This document shows positions 34,621-44,903 of a DNA stretch of 64,000 nt, one piece after another. How positions within the stretch are numbered: position 1 is the stretch's first letter; each line of letters opens with the position of its first letter. The position numbers and the translations under genes were made by a program. The stretch comes from Aggregatilineales bacterium (lineage in GTDB: Bacteria > Chloroflexota > Anaerolineae > Aggregatilineales > Phototrophicaceae), in contig JAUQWZ010000034.1 of NCBI GenBank assembly GCA_030834905.1, positions 1 to 64,000 of the forward strand, given 5' to 3'. The notes under the pieces are model-generated. The model searched no databases and was not told where the DNA came from. It saw nothing but the letters and a program-made list of their open reading frames with translations.

Positions 34621-34970
34621 TCCAACGCTCCCGTTTTCCACTCATAAAACAAGCCGATGGTTAGAATGATGGTGAAAATGCCAATCGCAATCAGCGAGTA
34701 CAGCCCCATTTCACGGAACACCACTGCCCACGGCAGAAAGAAGATCACTTCAATATCAAACAGGATGAACAGCACCGCGATCAGATAGAATTTGACCGGA
34801 TAGCGCCGGACAGCCGGACCTATCGGCTTCATACCGCTTTCGTAAGGCGCGGTTTTGCGGCTGGTTGGACGCCAGGGTCCGAACAGGCGCGAGATAAAAA
34901 GGATGAGAATACAGATCAGGATGGAGAGTACAAGTAAAATGAGTATCGGGGCAAATTCATTTAATGCCAT
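34611..34970 (-). CDS. nuoA: NADH-quinone oxidoreductase subunit A
   Basis: Three-helix membrane subunit of complex I, 119 residues. The ATG at 34970 ([10 protein letters not shown]) has AAGG three bases upstream. The conserved loop [22 protein letters not shown] links helices 1 and 2, and [15 protein letters not shown] is characteristic. It is the first gene of the operon, about 57 bases downstream of a good promoter. Confidence 0.97.
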   Translation of the reverse strand: MALNEFAPILILLVLSILICILILFISRLFGPWRPTSRKTAPYESGMKPIGPAVRRYPVKFYLIAVLFILFDIEVIFFLPWAVVFREMGLYSLIAIGIFTIILTIGLFYEWKTGALEWE

Positions 34971-34994
34971 GTGCCTTGACCTGGGATAGAAGCG

Positions 34995-35014
34995 ATTGTT
35001 CAATTTGGAACAAT
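34995..35014 (-). promoter_or_regulatory. Palindrome in the nuo leader, possible operator
   Basis: A perfect 7-base inverted repeat, ATTGTTC and GAACAAT with a 6-base spacer, lies 12 bases downstream of the nuo -10 hexamer, at the expected transcript start. Its position suits a repressor site or a leader hairpin. No regulator can be named. Confidence 0.5.
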
Positions 35015-35026
35015 TAGACGGAACCT

Positions 35027-35055
35027 AGTATAACGAGTCGGGCAGGTGAAGTCAA
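35027..35055 (-). promoter_or_regulatory. Sigma-70 promoter of the nuo operon
   Basis: On the minus strand TTGACT (35050-35055) and TATACT (35027-35032) are separated by exactly 17 bases. Each differs from consensus by one base. It is the only such match in the 159-base gap upstream of nuoA. Confidence 0.8.
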
Positions 35056-35129
35056 CTGAAGCGCAGGCTGGCGAACCATCAGAATTGCCGCTGTTTCTGG
35101 CTTAACTGCCGCCTTCACCACGCGCTGTC

Positions 35130-36506
35130 CTACGGCACAACCGTCTCGATATGTTCCACCTTCAGCACCTGATCGACCGACGGCGATTCAAGCGTCACCT
35201 GGGTGCCATCCAGCCAGCGCACCGTGATCCGTTCGACCTCCGACACCGCGCCCAGCCCAAAGTGCGCCACCGGCTCCATCTGGCAGAGGTAGCCGCTGCC
35301 GGCGTCGATGGCGCGTATCTGTCTGCGCCCGCCAGCCTCAAGCGTCACCACTGCCCCACGCGCTGGCGCGCCGTAAACGGTCTGCGGCAGCACCCGCAGC
35401 CAGTGATTGCCGTTGTCGGGGGTGTGGTACAGGCTTAATGGCTGACGCGCCGATTCGCCATGCGCGACGATCAATTCCAGCCGCCCGTCGCCGTCAAAAT
35501 CACCCACCGCCGCGCCTGTCCCCAGCCCGCCCGATTCCAGCGCCGCGCCGATATTGATCGACCGCCAGATGCTATCACGCTGGGCGAACAGCCGGTTTGG
35601 TTCCGCCATATTGTTGAAGAATATTTCCTCGTAACCATCATTGTCGAAATCGGCGGCAATCACCGTCCGGGCGCGGGTCGATGAGCGAAAATCAGCCGAA
35701 GCCAGGTCGGTGAATGGGCTGCCAGCGCTCTGCGTGAACAGCCGGTGATAGCCTTCCCAGTTGGCGCAGACGATGTCGAACAAGCCGTCCTCGTTGGCGT
35801 CCAGCGCCGCCACGCCGCGGGCATCGCCAATCGGGTCATGAATGCGCAGTTCTTCCGCCACGTCAATGAACGTGCCATCGCCGTTGTTGCGAAACAGGAA
35901 GTTGGCGCCATTTTCATTGCCAGCGAAAATATCCATGCGGCTGGTGACCAGCGGCAGCGCCAGCACGCTGCGCCCGCCTGTCGCCTTGTCCAGATGCGAG
36001 CGCGGCGCGGCATCGTCCAGCCGTCCGTCTTCATCCAGTTCATACAGGCGCATGGGTCCGCCGTAATTGACGACAAAGAAGCCGTAGCGTCCATCGCCGA
36101 AACGATCCACACAGGCGACCGAACGCCCGGTCGTCAGGTTGAGAATGTCCTGGTGCATCGGCAGCCCGAACAGGTCAACCCATTCCCCATCGGCGTGGTC
36201 AAACAGCCGGTCGGCAAACCGCTTCCTGCCGGAGAAGGTATCAGCGTTTAGCACGTAGAGTTCTTCCGTCCCATCCCCGTCGATATCGCCTGCTGCCACG
36301 CCAATCGACTGCCGCCTGGGGTCTGCCAGTTCCGGCGGCATCACGTTAATAAACCCCTCGTCCGTCCATTTGAGGGCAAGGTTGGGATAGCTGAAACCGG
36401 CGACGAACAGCTCAAACGCGCCGTCGCCGTCGAGGTCGGTCACGGCGATGCCGTAGTTAAGCTGTGGGGGATTGTGCAGCAGCAGGTGGCTGCGGTCAAT
36501 AAACAT
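35130..36506 (-). CDS. CRTAC1-like FG-GAP/VCBS repeat protein
   Basis: A 458-residue beta-propeller protein. Repeated Ca-binding-type motifs are visible (DLDGDGAFELFVAG, DIDGDGTEELYVLN, DANEDGLFDIVCAN, DFDNDGYEEIFFNN, DFDGDGRLELIVAH), about five to seven blades. The last 100 residues (GNHWLRVLPQ, then ITVRWLDGTQ) match the ASPIC/UnbV domain that ends CRTAC1-family proteins. Such proteins are usually secreted, but no signal peptide is visible at this start. A TATAAT on the minus strand lies at 36541-36546. Function unknown. Confidence 0.85.
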   Translation of the reverse strand: MFIDRSHLLLHNPPQLNYGIAVTDLDGDGAFELFVAGFSYPNLALKWTDEGFINVMPPELADPRRQSIGVAAGDIDGDGTEELYVLNADTFSGRKRFADRLFDHADGEWVDLFGLPMHQDILNLTTGRSVACVDRFGDGRYGFFVVNYGGPMRLYELDEDGRLDDAAPRSHLDKATGGRSVLALPLVTSRMDIFAGNENGANFLFRNNGDGTFIDVAEELRIHDPIGDARGVAALDANEDGLFDIVCANWEGYHRLFTQSAGSPFTDLASADFRSSTRARTVIAADFDNDGYEEIFFNNMAEPNRLFAQRDSIWRSINIGAALESGGLGTGAAVGDFDGDGRLELIVAHGESARQPLSLYHTPDNGNHWLRVLPQTVYGAPARGAVVTLEAGGRRQIRAIDAGSGYLCQMEPVAHFGLGAVSEVERITVRWLDGTQVTLESPSVDQVLKVEHIETVVP

Positions 36507-36761
36507 AACAGCATCCTATTTGACGATAAATATGTGCCAGATTATAGTCACGTAACCGGATGTTTGTACAAAAATAAGGTCGGGAAATACATCATCGCCT
36601 GCTCTGGTCTGTTACGCTTTTGATGACAACACGCTACAATCACGCTACAAGCCAACAGTCAAACGCTGCACCCTTAGCCCCTGCCCACGCGCAGCTTTAC
36701 ACACCCGACTGCGGTTAAAGCGAAGCCTGGAATATCTGGAATATATATAAGGAGGCGAAGT

Positions 36762-37757
36762 ATGTTCAAGCGAATATTCCTAATCACTGTGCTGTGTGGT
36801 TCAATCGGCATCCTGTTTGCCGCGCCCGCTGCGGCGAAAGCACCGCTGCCGGTCATCATCGACACCGACATGACGACCGATGACTTCATGGCAATCCTCT
36901 ATATCCTGAATGATCCCGACGTTGCGGTTCAGGCGATCACGGTCACCGGAACCGGGTTTGGTCAGTGCGACTCCGGCACATACGTCGCGCTCGGCTTACT
37001 GGCGATGACCGAGTACGGCAATGTGCCGGTAAGCTGCTGGCGAGATACGCCGCTGGTGGGCGAAAACCCGATTCCGCCCGAATGGCGTCTGACGATGGAA
37101 GGCGCTCAGGCATACGAACTGCCGGAAGGCGGAGTCGTGGCGGCGGTGGATTCGGTGGCGCTGTTCACCTCGACGATTGAAAATGCCTCGCAGAATATCA
37201 CCGTACTGGCGCTTGGTCCGCTGACCAACGTCGGCGCGGCGCTGGAAGCAGCGCCATCACTGACCGAAAAGATCGACATGATCTACATCATGGGCGGCGC
37301 GGTGGATGTGCCCGGTTCAGGAGTGAGCGACGAGAACACGACCGCCGAATGGAATATCTATGCTGACCCCCATGCCGCGCGGCTGGTGTTCGACTCCGGC
37401 GTGTCGATCACGCTGGTGCCGCTTGACGCCACCAACGAAGCGCCGGTCACGCCGGCGTTCGTTGAACAGTTGGCAAGCGCTGGCACGCCCGAAACAGCCT
37501 TTATTCACCAGGCGCTCGAAGGCAGCGCCGAATCGATTGCCAGCGGCGGCTACTATTTCTGGGATCCGCTGGCGGCTGCCGTCCTGACCGATCCGGAACT
37601 GGTGACGCTCGAATCCCGCAGTGTCACCGTCGTCGAGGAGCCGGGACCGGACTATGGGCGCACCCAGCCCGACGAGGGCGGTCCTGAAATTCAGGTCGCT
37701 ACCCAACCGGACGTTGAGGCGTTCCAGGAATTGTTCCTCAGTACATTGACCAACTAA
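36762..37757 (+). CDS. Secreted nucleoside hydrolase
   Basis: An inosine-uridine-type N-ribohydrolase of 331 residues that cleaves nucleosides to base and ribose. The first 27 residues form a signal peptide (KRIFLITVLCGSIGILFA, cut near AAKA), so it acts outside the cytoplasm. The calcium-binding N-terminal motif is IIDTDMTTDDFMAI (family DTDxxxDD), with LALGPLTNVGAAL and IYIMGGAVDVPGSG later. Near the C-terminus the family's catalytic His-Asp is replaced by Trp-Asp (YYFWDPLAAA). AAGGAGG lies before the ATG. It probably scavenges extracellular nucleosides. Confidence 0.92.
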   Translation: MFKRIFLITVLCGSIGILFAAPAAAKAPLPVIIDTDMTTDDFMAILYILNDPDVAVQAITVTGTGFGQCDSGTYVALGLLAMTEYGNVPVSCWRDTPLVGENPIPPEWRLTMEGAQAYELPEGGVVAAVDSVALFTSTIENASQNITVLALGPLTNVGAALEAAPSLTEKIDMIYIMGGAVDVPGSGVSDENTTAEWNIYADPHAARLVFDSGVSITLVPLDATNEAPVTPAFVEQLASAGTPETAFIHQALEGSAESIASGGYYFWDPLAAAVLTDPELVTLESRSVTVVEEPGPDYGRTQPDEGGPEIQVATQPDVEAFQELFLSTLTN

Positions 37758-37810
37758 GGATTTGCGGCGAGGCGTAGGCACTATCTGAAAATTAGTCTAC
37801 ATACGAGAAT

Positions 37811-37836
37811 GAAGGGCGCAGCGTGCTGCGCCCTTC
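37811..37836. repeat. Palindrome GAAGGGCGCAGC/GCTGCGCCCTTC
   Basis: A 26-base near-perfect palindrome after the nucleoside hydrolase gene with no T-tract. Its core (CGCAGC-TGCTGCG) matches that of the palindrome at 44857-44884, so the two appear related. It could still act as a transcript end for the converging genes. Confidence 0.7.
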
Positions 37837-37861
37837 AGGTACATAATTATGCGCCTTGTCG

Positions 37862-38839
37862 CTAACGCACCTTGATGCGCATAAAATTGCCCTGCGAGAA
37901 GCCCAGCGAGGCATAAAATGCTCTGGCGCGGTCATTGCCCCGTTCGACACTAACCAGCAGATGATTCAGGTTATGGCGCTCGGCTGCCCGCAGCGCCGCT
38001 TCCAGCAGCGCCGCCCCAACACCACGACGCTGAAACGTCGGCAGCACCGCCATGTCGTTGATAATGCCCCACCCTTCCGTCAGCGAGCGCACCACCGACA
38101 GCGCCAGAAAGCCGATCAGCAGCGGCGGCTGCTGGGTCGCTACCGCCACAAAAACCTTAATGCCGTCGGTTTCGCGAAACCGCTGGTCAATGTGCTTCCA
38201 CTGGTCGCGGGTGATGGCGCGGTTGGGCGGAATCAGTTCCAGCAGCGCCATGATTTCGTGGGCGTCTCTGGCTTCGGCGGGACGAATCACAAACCCCGGC
38301 TGGTCGCGCCCTTCCGGGCTGACCTTCGCCGCCTCTGCCGGAAGCTGCTGCCGTCCCAGCCACTGCGCCACCGCCTCGCGATGGGTGCGAAACGGGATCA
38401 GCGGGATTTCATTCGGCTGGAAAACCCTGGCTTCGACGGCGTCATCGCCGCCTTTTAACTCGCCGCCTACCGGACGCGCGCGGAAAAAGACCATAATGCC
38501 ACTCATCGGCGGTCCTTCGGGGAATGAGTTCACCCCCGCCAGATCGATAATGTCCACCTTCAAGCCGGTTTCTTCTTCAGCTTCGCGGGCGGCGGCTTCT
38601 TCAGCGCTTTCGTCGGCTTCAATGAAGCCGCTGGGCAGCGTCCAGCGGTCTTTATGCGGCGGGCTGCCGCGCCGGATCAGCACCAGCCCGCCGTCCATTT
38701 CGATCAGGATACCTACTGCCGGGACGGGATTCAGATAATGGACGTAGCCGCAGTTGGGACACGCCTGCCGAAGACGCCCACCTTCCTCGCGCTCGCCAAG
38801 CTCATGTCCGCAGATAGGGCAGTAAACCAGTTGGCTCAT
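37862..38839 (-). CDS. NUDIX hydrolase fused to GNAT acetyltransferase
   Basis: A 325-residue two-domain protein. The start at 38839 opens on a zinc-ribbon (CPICGHELGE with CPNCGYVHYLNP), as in NADH-pyrophosphatase-like NUDIX proteins. The NUDIX box follows (GFIEADESAEEAAAREAEEE, then TG). From about residue 170 a GNAT domain runs to the end, with AVLPTFQRRGVGAALLEAAL as the acetyl-CoA loop and ARAFYASLGFSQGNFMRIKV closing it. NUDIX enzymes hydrolyse nucleoside diphosphate-linked substrates; GNAT enzymes acetylate amines. The pairing suggests one pathway, but neither substrate is evident. The longer in-frame reading to 38917 overlaps the neighbouring gene. Confidence 0.88.
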   Translation of the reverse strand: MSQLVYCPICGHELGEREEGGRLRQACPNCGYVHYLNPVPAVGILIEMDGGLVLIRRGSPPHKDRWTLPSGFIEADESAEEAAAREAEEETGLKVDIIDLAGVNSFPEGPPMSGIMVFFRARPVGGELKGGDDAVEARVFQPNEIPLIPFRTHREAVAQWLGRQQLPAEAAKVSPEGRDQPGFVIRPAEARDAHEIMALLELIPPNRAITRDQWKHIDQRFRETDGIKVFVAVATQQPPLLIGFLALSVVRSLTEGWGIINDMAVLPTFQRRGVGAALLEAALRAAERHNLNHLLVSVERGNDRARAFYASLGFSQGNFMRIKVR

Positions 38840-38867
38840 AGCAACGCTACCATCTTTTGGAAAGAAT

Positions 38868-39953
38868 TTAACGCAAAGTCGCATCGGGAGAAAGTGGTCG
38901 CCATGCTCTCTGCTCAACGATAACGCTGTCCAGCAGCGTCCATTCCCCCGTGATTACATCCAGACGGTACAAATCGACCGGCTCATACGGCTCAAGTCTG
39001 CCGGTGACGCTCGTCACCAGCAGAAAACGCCCGTCAGACGACCAGCGCGGATTTAAGAGCATGTCTGCCGTCGTCAGCGAATATGAAGCAGTTACGCCGT
39101 CAGGAACAGATAACACCTCGACGGCGCGCGGAATCGGGTCTTTTCCGGTGAAGGCGATTCGAACAGCCGCCGAAGACCTCGGCGCTAACACGTCCGGCGC
39201 GGAATTCAGGCGAACGGCGAGCACCTGCTCAACCGCTTCGTCCACCCCCGTTATATACAGCGTATCCTCGCGGCAGTAGATCAATTCCTCACTGTCGGCA
39301 GACCACGCCAGAAAGCGCCGCCCACACGGAAGGCTGCCGAGCGCATGTCCCAATGACTGCGCTTCACCCCCTTGCGCCGAAACAACGTACAGATTATCGA
39401 AATAGTCAGTGAAGGCGATCCGGCTTCCGTCCGGCGACCAGACCGGATACCAGGGATAGGTTTCCGTGACCGTGATCAGCCGTTCGTCAGCAGCAACGAG
39501 GTCGATGGTAAAAACGCCAACGCCAGATTCCGATGCCCGCGTATAGACCACGCGGCGGCTGTCCGGTGACCAGCTTGCCGCGCCATAGGCGAAGGCATCT
39601 TCGACCAGCAGCCACTGACGGCGGGCTGCCACTTCATAAACGTGAAGCTGGTCATAAGACCGCGACAATCCTTCATCCAGTTCAACCGATACGCCGATGG
39701 TGAGCAGAAGGTAGCGCCCATCGGGCGACCAGACGAAGGATTTCAAGCCAGAAGATTCCACCAGCACCGAAGTCCGCTGCTGCTCGATATCGAATAAGGA
39801 GAGGCTGGACGTGGGACTGCCCAGGGGTCGGCTTAAGTAGGTAATTTGCAGCCCATAAGCAGGCACCAGCCACACGCTCAACAGCAGTAGAAGCACGACC
39901 ACCAGCAGACAGATGCGCGCCCAACGCATCCACACAGCCCGCTTCAGCACCAC
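38868..39953 (-). CDS. Membrane-anchored TolB/WD40-like beta-propeller protein
   Basis: A 361-residue protein with an N-terminal signal anchor (RICLLVVVLLLLLSVWLVP, about 13-31) and an outward beta-propeller. Blades are marked by repeated TolB-type motifs: SFVWSPDGRYLLLT, AASWSPDSRRVVYT, YPVWSPDGSRIAFT, FLAWSADSEELIYC and NPRWSSDGRFLLVT. Such domains usually bind proteins or ligands at the cell surface. It lies 93 bases downstream of rpoD on the same strand and 28 bases before the NUDIX-GNAT gene. Specific role unknown. Confidence 0.83.
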   Translation of the reverse strand: MVLKRAVWMRWARICLLVVVLLLLLSVWLVPAYGLQITYLSRPLGSPTSSLSLFDIEQQRTSVLVESSGLKSFVWSPDGRYLLLTIGVSVELDEGLSRSYDQLHVYEVAARRQWLLVEDAFAYGAASWSPDSRRVVYTRASESGVGVFTIDLVAADERLITVTETYPWYPVWSPDGSRIAFTDYFDNLYVVSAQGGEAQSLGHALGSLPCGRRFLAWSADSEELIYCREDTLYITGVDEAVEQVLAVRLNSAPDVLAPRSSAAVRIAFTGKDPIPRAVEVLSVPDGVTASYSLTTADMLLNPRWSSDGRFLLVTSVTGRLEPYEPVDLYRLDVITGEWTLLDSVIVEQRAWRPLSPDATLR

Positions 39954-40046
39954 ACCCTCCGAGACTCAAAAACGCACGACACAGTTGGATTGTATCGCGC
40001 GTTTCTATGATCTGTCCCAACGGAGAGCCAACGGTCAGGCTGCGGA

Positions 40047-41684
<1,638 letters not shown>

Positions 41685-41730
41685 ACTCTGTCTGGTCCGT
41701 ACTCTGCGAACTCGTACACGGCTGACTGCT

Positions 41731-43782
41731 TCAGGCGTTCACTCGTCGCGCCTGCCGGCTGATTTCATCATCAATAAGTCTTTTGGCGATATTGGTTAAT
41801 GTGGCGATCTGGCTGTAGTATGCCATATCCTCCCAGTCTAGCTGGTCATCGGCGAACATGGCGATGATCTCCTGTCTCAAACGTCCAAGATGCCGCTGCC
41901 GCAGCTCCAGCGCTTTAGCGATCAACTCCACCTCGATATCGAGGATGCCATTCTGGCGTTCGCTCTGTTTCTGCACCACCACCAGATCGGCGGATAAGCC
42001 GTTGCGCAGCGCCGGGCGCATCGTTTCCAGATCGTCGCGGAGAATCTCGCGCAGTTCATCGATCAGTTCCGCTGTCAACTGCTGGTCGAGATACTCCATC
42101 GCGTCCATCTCGTCCTGAACCAGCGCCTCCTGAAACGTCCGCATCAGCGCCTGATAGGCGCTGTCGGTGAAATCTTCGGCGCATAGTTCATTGAGAGGAC
42201 CGTCGGACAGGTAGGTATCGTCGCCCGCAAGTTCGCGGAATTTACGGTTAACATGATAAAACAAATCCGGTCGCTCGAATAGGATACGTAAGCAGTAACG
42301 CTCCAATCTGGATTTACTGACGGCAGGTATAAGGGCTGCCCGCCGCGAACGCACCGGCGTATCGAAGTCCGGCAGATCGTAATAACCTTCTTCCGGCGGC
42401 AGGGTGTCGAAATCAGGCGGTTGGGCGGACGGCGCGGCGCGTGGGGCTTTCGCCTTGGCGATCTGCTGCTGCTCCTGCGCCCACACCATCAGATCGCGCT
42501 CGGCAATGCGCAGCTTCATCGCCAGCTTCTGCAGGTTGTCCTTGCGGTAAAGATCATCCTCAGAAGCGATCAGGATGGGCAGCAGGCGGCGTGCCGCGCC
42601 CTCGCGCTCCTGCACGCTGGCGTTCGGCGGCAGCGCCTCGATCTCCATGCCAATGACGTAATCGGCTACCGGCGTCGCCTCGCTGACCAGCGCCTGCCAC
42701 TGTTCCGGCGCTTCTCGAATCAGGTCATCCGGGTCTTTCGCGCCCGGAACGGTCAAAATGCGGATATCCACCGAAAGCCGCCCGGCATAGTCGGCTTGCA
42801 GCGCCTCGCGCGCCACCTCAAGGCTGCGGCGGGTGGCATTCTGCCCTGCCGCGTCCGAATCAAGCGCCAGGATGATCTTCTTCGCCATCCTCGGCGCGAC
42901 CAGCTTTAGCTGAGTCTCGGTCAGCGCCGTACCCATCTGCGCGACGACGTTGGCATAGCCCGCCTGCTGCGCCTGGATCGCGTCGAGATAGCCTTCGACG
43001 ATGACCACCGTTTCGGTATCCCGAATGGCGCGCGCGGCGAAGTCCAGCCCAAACAGCAGCCGACTCTTGTCAAATACCGGCGACTGCGGCGAATTGAGGT
43101 ACTTCGGATTGTCTTCCGCCGCCAGCGCCCGCGCGCCAAAGCCGACCACCCGCCCGCGTTCATCGCGGATCGGGATCATCAGGCGGTTGCGGAAGCGGTC
43201 ATAAATGTTTCCCTGCTCGTTCCGGCTGACGACGCCAGCATTGACCAGGTCGTCGTCGCTGTAGCCCATGCCGGTCAGCAGGTCGCGCAGGTTCTGCCAG
43301 CCGGGGGGCGCGTAGCCGATCTGGAAGCGCGACAGGGTTTCGTCGCTCAGTCCGCGTTTTTCACGGGTGTACTTCAGCGTCGCCGCTGCCTGACGATCAC
43401 TGCCATCCAGCAGGTGTTCGTGGTAGAACTCCGCCGCCAGCTTGATCAGCCCGCGCAGCCGTTCGAGCGCTTCATCACGAACGCGCTGTTCGGGCGTCTG
43501 CGGGCGCAGCTCGACGCCTGCCAGCTTCGCCAGTTCTTCCATTGCTTCGTGGAATGACCATCCGTTCTGCTTCATCGCGAAGCTGAACAGATCACCACCT
43601 TCGGCGCAGGCACCGAAACAGCGCCACGACTGGCGCTCAGGATCGACCACAAATGAGGGCGTTTTTTCAACGTGAAATGGGCAGCACGCCTTAAACACAC
43701 GTCCCGTCTTTTTCAGAGGCGTCGTGCGCTGGATGTACTCCACAATATCCAGTTTCGATTTGATTTCGTCTACGGCTGACAT
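41731..43782 (-). CDS. dnaG: DNA primase DnaG
   Basis: Synthesises RNA primers for replication, 683 residues. The CHC2 zinc finger has Cys34, His37, Cys55 and Cys59 (CCPFH and RCFGAC). The RNA polymerase-like basic region includes [20 protein letters not shown], and the TOPRIM domain has [10 protein letters not shown] and LALDSDAAG. The C-terminal third, which would bind DnaB, is weakly conserved. It is upstream of rpoD in an operon with a likely promoter about 27 bases before the start codon. Confidence 0.97.
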   Translation of the reverse strand: MSAVDEIKSKLDIVEYIQRTTPLKKTGRVFKACCPFHVEKTPSFVVDPERQSWRCFGACAEGGDLFSFAMKQNGWSFHEAMEELAKLAGVELRPQTPEQRVRDEALERLRGLIKLAAEFYHEHLLDGSDRQAAATLKYTREKRGLSDETLSRFQIGYAPPGWQNLRDLLTGMGYSDDDLVNAGVVSRNEQGNIYDRFRNRLMIPIRDERGRVVGFGARALAAEDNPKYLNSPQSPVFDKSRLLFGLDFAARAIRDTETVVIVEGYLDAIQAQQAGYANVVAQMGTALTETQLKLVAPRMAKKIILALDSDAAGQNATRRSLEVAREALQADYAGRLSVDIRILTVPGAKDPDDLIREAPEQWQALVSEATPVADYVIGMEIEALPPNASVQEREGAARRLLPILIASEDDLYRKDNLQKLAMKLRIAERDLMVWAQEQQQIAKAKAPRAAPSAQPPDFDTLPPEEGYYDLPDFDTPVRSRRAALIPAVSKSRLERYCLRILFERPDLFYHVNRKFRELAGDDTYLSDGPLNELCAEDFTDSAYQALMRTFQEALVQDEMDAMEYLDQQLTAELIDELREILRDDLETMRPALRNGLSADLVVVQKQSERQNGILDIEVELIAKALELRQRHLGRLRQEIIAMFADDQLDWEDMAYYSQIATLTNIAKRLIDDEISRQARRVNA

Positions 43783-43808
43783 GCAGGCTTCCCCACCCTT
43801 GAGCCTTC

Positions 43809-43837
43809 ATTATATGCATGAGCATACAGACATGCAA
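43809..43837 (-). promoter_or_regulatory. Candidate promoter of dnaG-rpoD
   Basis: On the minus strand TTGCAT (43832-43837) is followed after exactly 17 bases by a perfect TATAAT (43809-43814). Confidence 0.65.
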
Positions 43838-43847
43838 ACGAGGCTGA

Positions 43848-44810
43848 TTACCGTTCCAGCCACCACAAAACGACTATCACGCCGATCAGCGCCAGCAGCA
43901 TCAGCACCAGCACAAACGGCACGCCCCAGGCGGTGTCAAACGTGGGCAGTGTCTGCTCGAAGTTCATCCCATAGAAGCCGCTGATGACCGTCAGCACGCC
44001 GATCCCAAGCGTCACCACAGTCAGCCGCTGGACGACGATATTCAGCTTGTTGGACACCGCCGACATGTACAGATCGACGACGTTGCTGAGGGCGTCACGA
44101 AACGTATTCACCGTATCGCTGATGCGAAGGAGATGATCATAAACGTCTCGCAGGTAATAGCGAAGGCTTTCATCCTCAATAAGGCGTGAATCTTCGCGCG
44201 TGATCAGGCTGAACATATCGCGCTGCTGTCCGGCGACGCGCCACATTTCCGCCAGGGTGCGTTTGAGCCGAAACAGCCGTTCCAGCGTCTCCTTTCGCGG
44301 GCGTTCGAGGATCGATTCGCTCATCGTTTCAATGTCATCGCCGATTGAATCCAGCACCGGGAAATAGGAATCGACCACGGCGTCCACCAGGGCGTACAGC
44401 AGATAGCCCAGGCTGACGCGCTGCCCGTACCGAAGGCGATTCTGGCACCGATTCATCACATGGCTGATGACGGCTTCCTGCTGCGAATGGATCGTGACGA
44501 TGTAGTTAGGACCCAGGAAAACATCCAGCTCACGGAACACCAGCGTCGAGTCGCGGTGCTCAACCGTGTTGACAATCGTGAACAACACCTCACCATATTC
44601 TTCCACTTTAGGGCGCTGGCGCTGGTTGGTGGTGTCTTCAATGGCAAGCGGGTGAAACTGGAACTCCTCGCGCATCACCCGCAGCGCCTCTTGTGAAGGT
44701 CCCTCCATATCCGCCCAGAATATGGTCTCTGGAGACGCCAGCAGCGCTGCCAGATCAGACGACTCGGCTAATTCAAACCCATTCTGCATGTTGAGGACAT
44801 AAAGCTTCAT
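43848..44810 (-). CDS. corA: CorA-family magnesium/divalent cation channel
   Basis: A pentameric Mg2+ (or Co2+/Ni2+) channel subunit, 320 residues from the ATG at 44810, which has AAAGG upstream; in-frame starts to 44894 would cross a palindromic repeat. Residues 1-255 form the cytoplasmic funnel (helical region FRLKRTLAEMWRVAGQQ). The two membrane helices at the C-terminus flank the signature GFYGMNFEQTLP, with a final basic WLER. The gene is monocistronic or follows glyQS loosely; the palindrome at 44857-44884 lies between them. Confidence 0.94.
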   Translation of the reverse strand: MKLYVLNMQNGFELAESSDLAALLASPETIFWADMEGPSQEALRVMREEFQFHPLAIEDTTNQRQRPKVEEYGEVLFTIVNTVEHRDSTLVFRELDVFLGPNYIVTIHSQQEAVISHVMNRCQNRLRYGQRVSLGYLLYALVDAVVDSYFPVLDSIGDDIETMSESILERPRKETLERLFRLKRTLAEMWRVAGQQRDMFSLITREDSRLIEDESLRYYLRDVYDHLLRISDTVNTFRDALSNVVDLYMSAVSNKLNIVVQRLTVVTLGIGVLTVISGFYGMNFEQTLPTFDTAWGVPFVLVLMLLALIGVIVVLWWLER

Positions 44811-44856
44811 CGGGTCGCCTTTGGGGATATACACTAGTTGCATGGCTATGGATCTC

Positions 44857-44884
44857 GTAGGGACGCAGCATGCTGCGCCCCTAC
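44857..44884. repeat. 28-base GTAGGG palindrome between corA and glyQS
   Basis: Two 14-base arms, GTAGGGACGCAGCA and TGCTGCGCCCCTAC, differ from perfect complementarity at one position and have no loop. It is the same length and end type as the palindrome inside glyQS at 46970-46997, and lies 20 bases after the glyQS stop. There is no T-tract. Confidence 0.8.
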
Positions 44885-44903
44885 ACACGGTCATATTACG
44901 CGG

